From Hofstenia miamia (Eukaryota > Xenacoelomorpha > Acoela): a DNA stretch of 44,041 nt. The stretch lies in assembly GCA_004352715.1 (NCBI GenBank), contig SCFE01000067.1, positions 1,030,086-1,074,126 of the forward strand, read 5' to 3'. A program made the translations under genes and the position numbers. Positions 19,220-30,423 of the stretch are shown here, in pieces. The notes below the pieces were generated by a model. That model did no database searches and was not told the origin of the DNA. It saw only the letters and a list, made by a program, of their open reading frames with translations. Positions within the stretch are counted from its first letter, which is position 1. Each line of letters opens with the position of its first letter.

Positions 19220-20432
19220 ATGGACGTCTCAAAAGAGGAAATTTGGCATGTTTGCATTTTAGCTTCCTGAAAGGGAAAAACGTGACTCAAGCAACCAAAG
19301 AAATTTGTGATGGATACAGGGCCGATATGCTTTCGATTCCTGTTGTACAACAGTGGTTTGCGCAGTTTCGTTCCAGTGTACAAGAGGTAGAAGATTCACT
19401 ATGGTCTGGCAGACTGGTCGTCGAAAATGTTGACAAAATCATGGAAATAGTCCAAATAAACCGCCATGTAAGCAGGCATAGCATTGCACGGGAACTTAAC
19501 GTCAACCATAAAACAGTTTTAAACAATTTGAACAAGGCTGGATTTAAAAAGAAACTGGACATTTGGGTACCACACCAGCTGACTGAAAGAAACCTCATCA
19601 ACCAAATTTGCATCTGTGAGTTGCTGCTAAATCACAACAAAATTGACCCATTTTTGAAGTACATTGTGACTGGTGATGAAAAATGGATCACATACAGCAA
19701 TATCAAGTGAAAGAGGTCTTGGTTGACAGCAAAGGAGCCGGCCCAGACCATGTCTAAGCCAGGGTTGACATCTCAGAAGGTGTTGCTTTGTGTTTGGTGG
19801 GATTGGTGCAGAATAATTTACTACGAACTGCTCAACTATGGACAAACACTCAATTCCGTCCTCTACTGTGAACAACTAGACCGTTTGAAGCTGGCAATCA
19901 AGCAGGAAAGATTTTGTTCCAAGAGGACAATGCTAGNTATTATCGCCTCTCTGACGATGAGCGCCAATCGTTTGGCCTCCGTCCCCACCACCGTAATGCG
20001 CCTTGCCGTGACTGACTATCTCACTCTGATCTTNNNNNNNCTGCTCAACTATGGACAAACACTCAATTCCGTCCTCTACTGTGAACAACTAGACCGTTTG
20101 AAGCTGGCAATCAAGCAGGAAAGATTTTGTTCCAAGAGGACAATGCTAGGCCGCACACCTCATTGATGACACGTCAGAAGTTGAGGGAGCTCAGATGGGA
20201 AGTTCTTGGGCATCTGCCTTTCTGTCCAGACCTTGCGCCAAATGATTACCACCTGTTCCTTTTGATGATGAACATGCTTGGTGATAAAAATTTATCGTCA
20301 AGAGAGGCTTGTGAAAATTGGCTGTCCGAGTTTTTTGAAAATAAGAACAAAAACTTCTATGAACGGGGAATTATGAAATTAGAATCTCATTGGCAGCAAG
20401 TTATTGAACAGAAAAGTGCTTATTTGACTTAA
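19220..20432 (+). pseudogene. Mariner transposase, dead
   Basis: ATG at 19,220 (MDVSKEEIWHVCILAS), then TGA at 19,268-19,270, then the paired helix-turn-helix DNA-binding region, the linker WVPHQL, and the catalytic blocks VTGDEKWITY, FQEDNARPH (20,127 onward) and FCPDLAPNDYHLF. These are the three acidic positions of the DD34D mariner triad. A second TGA at 19,708-19,710 interrupts SNIK-KRSW. Both TGA codons fall where CGA (Arg) is expected, so CpG decay explains both. The C-terminus (QVIEQKSAYLT) precedes TAA at 20,430. Catalytic residues survive, but the frame does not. Confidence 0.88.
19828..20149 (+). other. Assembly artefact: 109-bp perfect duplication around N and a foreign-looking 96-bp segment
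   Basis: 19,828-19,936 and 20,041-20,149 are identical over 109 bp. Between them lie a single N (19,937), 96 bp that are GC-richer than everything around and unlike mariner (19,938-20,033), and seven N. Counting the duplicated segment only once, the mariner coding sequence is continuous there. Confidence 0.85.
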
Positions 20433-20506
20433 ATCAGACTATTTTTACTCTTTATGAAAAATTAAAGTTAAGCCAAAAATACGAAATTTCTTTTTCTCCA
20501 ACCTAA

Positions 20507-21400
20507 TATTAATATTTATTATATCATATTTGTTCAATTACATATTCAGTATCTGTTACCAATATTTCAAAATGAAATATAAATTACCAAGTCTATGTAA
20601 TAAATTCTGACAATACTTGAGCAATTACTCCACTGAACAGGCTGTACTCTAACCAGCAATCTCCCATTAATAATGAGTGTGCTATCATTGCACCACTGTT
20701 CAATATATGTAATCAATTTACATTCAAATTAAAAAATTGGTGAATTTAAATCTCTTCAACTGCCTTAATGTGATATCATTTCCCACTAAATGGGGGAATG
20801 AGCTTACTTATACTAAATGTTTGTATTAGTATTACTAAAAATGTTCTATTATTCTAGAAAATCAAGAGGTAATATCTTCTACGTCACTTAAAAGAGAAGA
20901 ATACTGTTTAATATGAAAAAATAATTCAAATGTTAATTTGAGTAATTGTATTTTGCAAAGAAACCAATAACTTCACTCTGGTGTAGAAACTGTGGTCAGC
21001 AATACTAAATTTCATCTAAATAACTAAAAAATTAATTGGATAATATACATTTAAGCAGTTTAATATATCAAAAACAGTGTTTTTCCGAGAATTTTACGTT
21101 TGGTTATTGACTATGTCATTATATTTTAATGATGTCATACAGGATCTGGACAGCAAATCTCTTTACAGGTTTTAAAGATATCAAAAAATCAGTGTTTTTT
21201 TAAATGTATATTGTGGATGATGAAAATAGATATTATGGATAAACCTTGAATATTCATTTACATTTTACTCCATTTTATTGATATCTGTGATCTATTCTGT
21301 CAATTTGATTAAGATTTTGCCATGTTTATTGAATATACTGGGATTTCTGGGTTTTTGATAATATAATTTTTTCAGAGCATTGACTACTACTTCTCACTAA
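20507..21400. other. AT-rich DNA, no gene
   Basis: Nothing coding is seen apart from the possible SINE head listed separately. Confidence 0.4.
20620..20710 (-). repeat. Possible tRNA-derived SINE head, decayed
   Basis: On the minus strand, TGGTGCAATGATAGCACAC (20,695-20,677) resembles an RNA polymerase III A box. GGTTAGAGTACAGCC (20,654-20,640) resembles a B box with two mismatches. They are about 40 bases apart, a normal tRNA spacing. No 3' tail was found. Confidence 0.3.
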
Positions 21401-22520
21401 AGATTTGTTTCTACCTTGATTACAGACTGGCAAATGTGTTTCTGGCATTAAATTTCTGGATTTAGAAGCCCTTTCACTGTCATTCAATGAATTAAATGTC
21501 AAAACTCAAATTTTCAAGATTTCTTTTAAAACTGCTCTTTAACTATGGCTTAAAATGAAAAATAAATGTAGTATTCACATTCTACAGGTTTGAAATTACT
21601 TGAAAATTTCAATCTCCTATTTTAAGTAGATCTAGTGGTCACAATGTGAAATTTTCTGGAATGCCTTAGTGTCAATTTCAATGTACCCTAGATTTAAGAG
21701 ATCTCATGTTTGGGAATCAAATCCATAAGCAAATTTTTGTTTAAAATTGCTCATTATATCTAAATTTAATGTTTCTGAGGGGATTTATGGTATTAAATTT
21801 TCAATTTGAGCTGTCATTTTAATGTAAATTGAAGAATTATATGCAATTTTTCTCAGATTTGGTGAAAAAACCCTAACTTTGCAATATTGATATTAAAACC
21901 ACTCTTTAGGACTTTTTAAAATGAAAAAATGCTTTCATATTTAGAATTTGAATGTGTAAATTTACATAAAAATGTTTATCTCTTATTTTTAAGTTGATCT
22001 AAAGATTGCATTATATAATTTTCTTGAATGCCTTAGTGTCAATTTTAATGTGCCCTAGATTTAAGTGATCTGATTTTTGTGAATCAATTCCAAAAGTGAA
22101 TTTTTGTTGAAAATTGCTCATTCTACCTATTTACAAACCTTCTGCATCTATTTGCACTGTTAGATTTTTCATTTAATTCCTTATTCACAATTTAATGAAA
22201 TAATATGAATATTGGTTGAAATTTAGAAAAACATTAATTTTGTTAGATTTATAAATCAATATTTCAATATTGTTTTAATTTAAAAAATGAATTCATTTTT
22301 GGATTCTTCATGTTTGAATTTAGGTGGAAATGTTTTTTATTAGTTGCTAAGCTCCACTTAGATCTGTGCATTTTAATTTTTAATTAATGTGAAAGTCTAA
22401 GGAAATTTATTCAAAGAAATTCCTTTTTTGTAAGGGCTTCATAAGTTGATTTTTGTTCTAAAACTGCAGTTAATACCTATTAGATTTTATACTTGATCAA
22501 TGCTTCATTCATAATTTAAT
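21400..22520 (+). repeat. Decayed ~365-bp tandem repeat, about three copies
   Basis: Shared blocks recur at a constant distance. GCCTTAGTGTCAATTT lies at 21,663 and 22,030. AAAATTGCTCATT lies at about 21,743 and 22,110. ACTGCTCTTTAA-like text lies near 21,528 and 21,895. A third, more diverged copy follows at about 22,290-22,520. One isolated block (AATATGAATATTGG…GAAATTT) recurs at about 22,205 and 23,694. Confidence 0.6.
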
Positions 22521-24651
22521 GAAATAATGTAGCATCTTATACCAGGTTTTGATATCCAACTCCTCCATTACTATGATGTAATTGCTGTGTTATACTAGCA
22601 GGTAGAGATGTACTATTCTTAAATTACTCAGCATCTATATTATTAAACTCCAATAACTATAATTAATGGATGATATAATAAACAATATTTAGGTAAGGAA
22701 GCCTTGCAGTGTCTTGCCAGCTGTTGATTGGTTGGGCATCCGCCTGAAGCTGATCTCCAAATCAAGTAACAACCACGCCTTTCCACTGCTGTTGAATGAG
22801 TTCCACCTCTCAGCTCAGTTAAACAACTTATGTGTGCCTTATCCTAGCTCAGTGCTTACTCAATGCTCAACACAATTCGACTTATTCTCAATTTGTAAAG
22901 TGTACTAAATACTTGCAACCTAAATGTCACTAGCTGCTTAAATAAATTTATATTTACCCATTACTGAAATATATTGGCTTCATTTATATAAGATAAATAA
23001 GTAGCAGCTTCCCAACCTACATGTAATAAATGATACATACACAATCATATTATCAGTCAAATTATTGTCAGGAATTTGGATCTAGATAAATGTAAATACA
23101 AAAACCTACTTTTGGCTTACCAGCTTTATATCAAATTCATTTATTGTTCATACATGTAAGAAAGGATTGATAGTTAGCTAAACAGAAGTAAAACTCCTAA
23201 TTGTACACCTAACCTAAGTGCAGGTTCATTGCTTGAAACAAGGAACCTAGAATCATTCCCATTATGGGATCCTCACCACTACTGAACACCAATCATTTAG
23301 CTGAACATCATAATAATCAAAATTGTAATAAAACTAAAGATAAGAATTCCAAAGAATTTTCTTCAACAATCATTACAATGATTTTTTTTCTATTTATAGC
23401 TGAATTCAAAAAGTACCTGTTGATTTCAAATTTCAAATTATTCATCTGCCAAGATGGCTAAAAATAATGGAAGTGATTTTGCCCCCTTCCTTTTGCGAAA
23501 TTATTTGAATCAACAGATGCTAATTATAAATCTTTTCACTGATAATTTCTTTGTTGCATTATACAAAATTAATCTAAGATGATAATTAATTTTATAATTT
23601 ATTTTTAATCAAATTTAAGTTTGATCTTAGTTCTTCCTTTTAACTGACTATTTTCCTTAGCAGCTTGATTTGTTTTGGATTATACTACAAGAATATGAAT
23701 ATTGGATGAAATTTGAAAAAACAGTAATTTTGTTAGATAGATTTATAAATTGCTATTTAAATATTGTTTTAATTGAAAAAAAGAATTGATATTTGGATTG
23801 TAGGGGTTTAAAATTAGTTATAAATGTGTTAAGAGGGATTGTTATATTATCATTTATTCCCATTGTCAATGTATGAATGAAGGAAATGGTGGAGTTAATA
23901 GCAGATGGACCTGACAGTGAAAAAAGGTTTCCTCTTCTTAAAGAGAAAGCATATTATACTATAAATATGGTATGGTTTTTAATTTCTAGGAAATTTTTTA
24001 AAAGCAAAAACATTCATTGCTAAACTTTATGATAATAGTTTTCACTATTAACCATTTTAGCAATTATTTGCACAGGTTAGTTAAGTTAAGTTTGTTTCTT
24101 TGTGTTTGCAAGTTATTGCCTGTTTGCTTTAAATACAATATTAGTGTTTTTCATTTTTTCCATATTCAAATATTATACAAGTGCATTCAACCCAAAAGTT
24201 GAATGTGCAGGCTATGATATTTAGGGCTTTTTTTATTTTGAAGGAAGTTATCAAAATCCAGTGTAAAAATATATAATATTTTTTAATCTCTTTTTTATAA
24301 ATTTCATACCATTTCAAAATAAGCTTAATGCAAATACATTTTACTTTAGAAGTTTTCCTGAAAAACCTACATAAAATATACATAAATGCAATAACTAGCA
24401 CACATAGAATCAGTTTTTGAAGTATTTCATAGTGACTTAAAAATTTGTAAGGGCCATATTTTTTTCAGAGTTATCTTTTTAAGTCTCTAATATTCATATA
24501 AAATTCAGCCAATATATAGTGACCTCTGTAAAATGTTTTGTGCCATAAATTTGGTTTGATATAAATTCCATAAGATTATTTGGCATGGAAAGTTAAGATC
24601 CGTCATATTTAGAAAAGAAATTAAAAATTGTTTTTTCAAATTGCTAAAGCT
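22521..24651. other. AT-rich DNA, no gene
   Basis: Several short frames exist (for example at 22,714-22,908, with a locally higher GC content), but none has recognisable content. About 130 bp at 23,690-23,830 match the ~365-bp repeat. Confidence 0.4.
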
Positions 24652-24848
24652 AGCAGTTGTGAAATTTTTCACATTCAATACTTTGTGGGACTTTTTTCAT
24701 AATACAATTAAGAAATTAACTAACATTGCTATTTTAGCTGTGAAGCTAAAGAGATATCTAATTGATTGCAATACATGCTGCAGAACAAAACAGAAATGAA
24801 AGTACAGATAGTTTTATAAATTCAATATTCTTATTCAAAGAATAAAGT
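24652..24848 (+). repeat. Unoccupied copy of the ~197-bp sequence that the 6.2-kb element interrupts
   Basis: This segment (GTTGTGAAATTTTTCACATT…CTTTTTTCATAATACAATTA, then AAGAAATTAACTAACATTGC) is repeated immediately downstream. The second copy is cut at the TAA: its left part is at 24,849-24,911 and its right part resumes at 31,068-31,195. It therefore shows the pre-insertion target. Confidence 0.75.
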
Positions 24849-24911
24849 AAGAAGTTGTGAAATTGATGACACATTCTATAGTTTTTGAGACTTTTTTCAT
24901 AATACAACTAA

Positions 24912-25524
24912 GGCTATGGTTAGACTACATGATTGGTAGCAAGAAAAATTACTTAAACACATAACATTGCTAATTATCTTAGTGGTTTTATCAAAATGAC
25001 AGATCACACGTGAGTAGTTAAGAATGGACAGAGGAGGTTCCAATGGGACACCCTGAAGTTCTCATGACACCCGTGGCTATTTGCCATGTGGAAATGAAGT
25101 GATTCTATTGGACACCATCTAGTGACAAAATATTTTTGATAAAACTTAATTGAACAAATTAATTTTTTGACAAAGTTTTTATTTTTGATTTCTGACATAT
25201 TTACTTCTGTTAATATACATGTTTATTGTAGCAACACCCTTAATTATGCAACACATTTTTAAGGAAAACAATTCATAGATCCAAAACCCAAATATGATGT
25301 ATTATTTGCATTAGAGATTGTTTCCAAGTGCATTAATATTGATCAAAACAGCAACTTCTTTAGCAATTGTGTATAAATTGTAAAAGGGTACATTACCACA
25401 GTGACTCTGAGTGACAAAGTTCAGCATTGTACAACCTTCAAGTTTCCATCTTTATTCTAAAATATGATGGAATTTCCACATTCACCCAGGAAATGGCCAT
25501 CAGAAATGCATTAAGCCATTTATT
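24912..25524 (+). repeat. Left arm of the 6.2-kb element
   Basis: Pairs with 30,424-31,067 in inverse orientation. Shared blocks include AGTAGTTAAGAATGGACAGA, ATGGCCATCAGAAATGCATT and GTTTCCAAGTGCATTAATAT. Confidence 0.85.
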
Positions 25525-25675
25525 TAATGTGGCCGGCTTTCCCCAGGAGGCCTATTGTTGCCATGGGCCTAAACCATGAGCAATGAAAACAGTAATAACA
25601 ATTCCAAAATAAAATATCTAGTGACATTTGATAATACCCAAGTACTATATAATTTGTAAAAATGTAAACTTGGTT
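25525..25675. other. Unique loop sequence next to the left arm
   Basis: Short GC-richer start (GTGGCCGGCTTTCCCCAGG), then AT-rich. No gene. Confidence 0.35.
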
Positions 25676-26455
25676 AGTGAAAAGAGATATTACATCAACA
25701 TATATGGGAAAATAAACTATTAACACATAAAAATTGTTAAAACAAAAGCATGTATGATGGAAAGAGGAATATTACATCAAGTATATAGGTGAGTAAACCA
25801 TTAACACACAAAAATCATTTTAAAACAAAAGTGTGTTTGGTAAAATAGAAATATTACATCATGTATATAGGTGAATAAAATAAATCATTAACATATAAAA
25901 ACCATTTTAAAACAAAAGCATGTTTGGTGAAAATAGAAATATTACATCATGTATATAGGCGAATAAAATAAATCATCAACATAAAATCCGATTAAAACAA
26001 AAACATGTTTGGTGAAAATAGAAATATTACATCAAGTATATAGGTGAATAAAATAAATCATTAAGATATAAAAATCATTTAAAACAGAAACATGTTTGGT
26101 GAAAATAGAAATATTACATCATGTATATAGGCAAATAAAATAAATCATTAGCATATAAAAATCGTTTTAAAACAGAAACGTGTTTGGTGAAAATAGAAAT
26201 ATTACATCACGTATATAGCCAAATAAAATAAATCATTAACATAAAAATAGTTTTAAAACAAAACGTGTTTGGTGAAAATAGAAATATTACATCAACATAT
26301 ATAAGCAAATAAACTATTAAAGTAAAAAAATCGTTTTAAACAAAAATGAGCTTGGTAAAATAGAAATATTACATCAATGGACATAGGCAAATAAGATATT
26401 AACACATAAAAATCACATTAAAATAAAATGGGTATGATGGAAAGAGAAATATTGC
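25676..26455 (+). repeat. Minisatellite, ~84-bp unit, about 10 copies
   Basis: The unit contains GAAATATTACATCATGTATA then TAGGCGAATAAAATAAATCA and ends AAAACATGTTTGGTGAAAATA. Unit lengths vary from 75 to 90. The first and last two copies are the most diverged. Three copies of the same unit, inverted, occur at 32,126-32,361. Confidence 0.9.
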
Positions 26456-28587
26456 TATGCATTTCATCATTAAAACTGAAACCATGATTACTATTACTAA
26501 AATAGAACAAAGAACAAAGAAATTTTGTTAACATCAGCACTATTTTATAAATTAATTCTATTTTACTAATTCTTTATTTTAAATTTTTTGGAAAATTTAT
26601 TTTTCAAGTTAATTATTTTTTTAATTTATTTTTCCTGCAATTCATTTCTTTGCTGAGAGATTTGATTTATAGCATTTGACCAAAAACAAATTACTGTGAC
26701 AAAAGCATCTGACAATGGAAAGATGAATTTATTGTGATAATGTCAATACGTATCCTTTCCCAACATCAAATTACTTGTTACCAGTTGTGAAGGAGTTGGC
26801 ATTTTAATGCTATGAAAGAAGAAATTCTCTCTTAAAGTTTTTGCTATCATTTTTTTCATTTTGTAATTTAGTTTCTTTACACATTGCATTGATAATATGT
26901 GTAGTGTATTCATCTTGCAAATTAAGTCTCACTAGGAAATTTTTATTGACATTAAACATGTACAAGAAATCATTTTTCACTTAATTGTAATATTTAATTG
27001 TAAAAATAACTTACCCATGGTGGAGAAATTCAACCATCCTTGACTCAATCTCCGTAAAAACTGAACAATATGTTACATTTTGCAACTTGGAAAAATAATA
27101 TCAGTAGATTTATTTAATTAAAATCACAAATGTATAGAGTTTATACAAATGCTACAAAACTTTACATTTATTCCATCAATATATGATCATGGCACAGGTT
27201 TATACATGGGATTTCATTTTTGCATGATGGTGCTTTGTTTTACAGCATATCTCAGCATCAAGGAAATTTATCCAATATGGGTAGCAGTGTGATTCCAACA
27301 AATTGAGGTTCTAAAATATTGATTTGTACCATTGAAACATGAGTTCCACCATATATCTCGCGTTCATAGTATGCATTGGTTGTTGTGTTTAGATATATCT
27401 TTCCAAAAAATCCTAGCATATTTCCATAATTAAACAACATTCGTATGATATTTGTTATTGAAATTATAACAAGATTTACATTGTAAAATAAATTACCACA
27501 CAATCCATGTAAAAATTGAACAATGTTTTTGTTTCACTCGAGAATTCTGCTGATTTTTCATTAAATATATAATTCCACCACTAAAAATTTTCCACAAAGT
27601 TTCCTTTTTACAATGAATGGTTGGCATACTAATAGGTTTTTGTTGTTTTAATGAATTATTGGCGTGTTACTAGATATAATGATCAGATGCACACCCGCAT
27701 CCCCTAGTAATTATTAAATTTATATCTCTTTACATGGTGGCTTGAATATATCTGATATAGCATTGTAATTGATTTAACCCTCCAAGGCTTTATGTGTTTA
27801 ATAATGGCGTATATTATTATTTTCATGGTGAATGATTGACACAATAGAAAGCCATGCTATGAGTTGTAAATTTAATTATTAGTATGAAATGCATTGGTAC
27901 ATCTGATCACTAAGGCCTCTAACATGAAAATTAATCAATATCTCTCTGTTGTATGATGGTATGATAATATCTCCAATTTCTATTGAAGTTTGATTAACCA
28001 TGCTTTGCTAATATTCACACTATATGTTATATGTGTACATAAGATGGAATTATAGTAATGACCACTTGTTATAACAAACATGGTTAGAAAGGCGTTATAC
28101 CCTCTAAGAGACATTACCATTAATTGAAGGCATAAACTATTTCTGATTCCCATTCCCCCCCACATGGAGAAGGTATTCAAATAACTAGTCATTAGTAATT
28201 GCTATAAAAATATATCTTTATGTGTATGTTCTAGAATATTTTAATGATTTGAACAAACATTAAATAATTTTGTTGGTTGTATAAACAACATGGAAAAAAG
28301 ATAATTTCACATTTCAAAACATAAAAACACATTGTTCTAGTTAACATGAGGGAAATTTTCAACATTTCTTCATTCTAATGAGCTTTGTTAAACTGTTGCA
28401 TATATTTCTAAGACACATAATGTTCGCCTAATGCATCAATGTATAGCTTTAATGTAAATTAGATATATGGATGGTTGTAATTGGCATTACACCAGTCAAT
28501 TTCTGACATGGCTTTGTAAAACATGGGTTATGCATAAAGATGAGTTAACATTGCAGACATAATTTTATATAAAATTTTGTGTGCATT
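26456..28587. other. AT-rich loop sequence, no gene
   Basis: No coding frame is supported. The words CATGG and ATGGTG recur often, but no periodic array was found. Confidence 0.4.
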
Positions 28588-30228
28588 TTATTTTGGAGGG
28601 TGTAAATACATATTCCTNNNNNNNNNNNNNNNNNNNNNNNNNNNNNNNNNNNNNNNNNNNNNNNNNNNNNNNNNNNNNNNNNNNNNNNNNNNNNNNNNNN
28701 NNNNNNNNNNNNNNNNNNNNNNNNNNNNNNNNNNNNNNNNNNNNNNNNNNNNNNNNNNNNNNNNNNNNNNNNNNNNNNNNNNNNNNNNNNNNNNNNNNNN
28801 NNNNNNNNNNNNNNNNNNNNNNNNNNNNNNNNNNNNNNNNNNNNNNNNNNNNNNNNNNNNNNNNNNNNNNNNNNNNNNNNNNNNNNNNNNNNNNNNNNNN
28901 NNNNNNNNNNNNNNNNNNNNNNNNNNNNNNNNNNNNNNNNNNNNNNNNNNNNNNNNNNNNNNNNNNNNNNNNNNNNNNNNNNNNNNNNNNNNNNNNNNNN
29001 NNNNNNNNNNNNNNNNNNNNNNNNNNNNNNNNNNNNNNNNNNNNNNNNNNNNNNNNNNNNNNNNNNNNNNNNNNNNNNNNNNNNNNNNNNNNNNNNNNNN
29101 NNNNNNNNNNNNNNNNNNNNNNNNNNNNNNNNNNNNNNNNNNNNNNNNNNNNNNNNNNNNNNNNNNNNNNNNNNNNNNNNNNNNNNNNNNNNNNNNNNNN
29201 NNNNNNNNNNNNNNNNNNNNNNNNNNNNNNNNNNNNNNNNNNNNNNNNNNNNNNNNNNNNNNNNNNNNNNNNNNNNNNNNNNNNNNNNNNNNNNNNNNNN
29301 NNNNNNNNNNNNNNNNNNNNNNNNNNNNNNNNNNNNNNNNNNNNNNNNNNNNNNNNNNNNNNNNNNNNNNNNNNNNNNNNNNNNNNNNNNNNNNNNNNNN
29401 NNNNNNNNNNNNNNNNNNNNNNNNNNNNNNNNNNNNNNNNNNNNNNNNNNNNNNNNNNNNNNNNNNNNNNNNNNNNNNNNNNNNNNNNNNNNNNNNNNNN
29501 NNNNNNNNNNNNNNNNNNNNNNNNNNNNNNNNNNNNNNNNNNNNNNNNNNNNNNNNNNNNNNNNNNNNNNNNNNNNNNNNNNNNNNNNNNNNNNNNNNNN
29601 NNNNNNNNNNNNNNNNNTTCTTGTTTGTAAGCTTTGGACGTGTCACCTTCAGCTTTGATTCTGATGGATGAAGCCACGCTTTGTTTTCTTGTTTGCTCAT
29701 GAGGCTGTTGAAAAGAATCAATGTTTCATCCTCAGTAGTCCAATAGCGCAAGCAGTCCTCTAGAGAATTTCTTTCGTACAAAGCGATCAAATTACGAGCG
29801 CATTCCACGCGATCCGCCTTATTCCGCTGCGACAGAGTGTGCGGCACCCATACTGAACAGACCTTTCGCAACCCCAGCTCTTCATTCAAAATTTTGCGAA
29901 CTGAATCTTTTCCTATGCCGAACTCCTCAGCTAACATTCGAAGCGACTGCCTGGGCTCTTTTTGAATGGACTCTCGTATTGCCATGATGTTGCTATTGGT
30001 GCAGGATGAAGATGGGTGGCAACTTCTGGGTTCGTCACACAGGGTGGTTTTGGATTCTGAAGAGAACTGTTTACACCATAGATATACAGTTGATTGTGAT
30101 GGTGGCTGAGGAAATGCTGATGAAGATGATGCTGCAGCTTGCAAATTGTCATAGATGGCAGATGGTCTTAAGCCTCGTGTAGCCTCAATGTACACATAAG
30201 CTCGAAACTGTTCTTTTGATAATTGCAT
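28588..30228 (-). CDS. Mariner-type (IS630/Tc1/mariner) transposase, split by a 1000-N gap
   Basis: Minus strand, ATG at 30,228 (MQLSKEQFRAYVYIEATRGL), chosen because the family's first helix-turn-helix starts here; the frame itself runs open further up to 30,324. HTH 1 covers about residues 5-60 (STVYLWCKQF) and HTH 2 about 95-135 (LAEEFGIGKDSVRKILNE). Then come the linker WVPHTL and the first catalytic block YWTTEDETLILF at about 29,700, followed by SKQENKAWLHPSESKLKV. The gap at 28,618-29,617 removes the second and third acidic residues. 28,617-28,588 gives NMYLHPPK and a stop. 204 residues are visible before the gap without any stop, unlike the other mariner. A normal transposase of about 345 residues would need only ~400 bases in the gap, so 1000 N is probably a placeholder. 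Confidence 0.75.
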   Translation of the reverse strand: MQLSKEQFRAYVYIEATRGLRPSAIYDNLQAAASSSSAFPQPPSQSTVYLWCKQFSSESKTTLCDEPRSCHPSSSCTNSNIMAIRESIQKEPRQSLRMLAEEFGIGKDSVRKILNEELGLRKVCSVWVPHTLSQRNKADRVECARNLIALYERNSLEDCLRYWTTEDETLILFNSLMSKQENKAWLHPSESKLKVTRPKLTNKXXXXXXXXXXXXXXXXXXXXXXXXXXXXXXXXXXXXXXXXXXXXXXXXXXXXXXXXXXXXXXXXXXXXXXXXXXXXXXXXXXXXXXXXXXXXXXXXXXXXXXXXXXXXXXXXXXXXXXXXXXXXXXXXXXXXXXXXXXXXXXXXXXXXXXXXXXXXXXXXXXXXXXXXXXXXXXXXXXXXXXXXXXXXXXXXXXXXXXXXXXXXXXXXXXXXXXXXXXXXXXXXXXXXXXXXXXXXXXXXXXXXXXXXXXXXXXXXXXXXXXXXXXXXXXXXXXXXXXXXXXXXXXXXXXXXXXXXXXXXXXXXXXXXXXXXXXXXXXXXXXXXXXXXXXXXXXRNMYLHPPK

Positions 30229-30423
30229 TTTATATTCGCTGCACACAGAAGCAGTGATGAGAAAATATTGCACGAAGAATATGAAATGCAGCAATATGGC
30301 ATGTGCACTTACACAGTTTGTCATTCCTTACTTATTTCTGATTGGCTTATTACAGACACTGCCTTAACAATGCACATGCACCTAGAGAATAGCTGAATTC
30401 CTAAAACTTTTCAGACACACCAA

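Larger units (their letters stand above)
19049..20506 (+). mobile_element. Mariner element, TA target duplication
   Basis: Left end TTAGGTTGGGGAAAAGTAAT at 19,049, preceded by TA. The right end, reversed, reads TTAGGTTGGAGAAAAAGAAA and ends at 20,506, followed by TA. The ends and the transposase both belong to the mariner branch of Tc1/mariner. The apparent length of 1,458 bp is inflated by about 213 bp of assembly duplication; the corrected length of about 1.25 kb is normal for mariner. Confidence 0.9.

Noticed and set aside
21110-21200. Inverted, diverged copy of the region around 18,200-18,300 (the words GGCAGCAAGGATATGATGTCA and AGGTTTTA)
   Set aside because: Only scattered words match; too weak to call without an alignment.
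22714-22908. 64-codon frame with locally higher GC
   Set aside because: No family recognised, no splice or poly(A) context, and similar random frames occur elsewhere.
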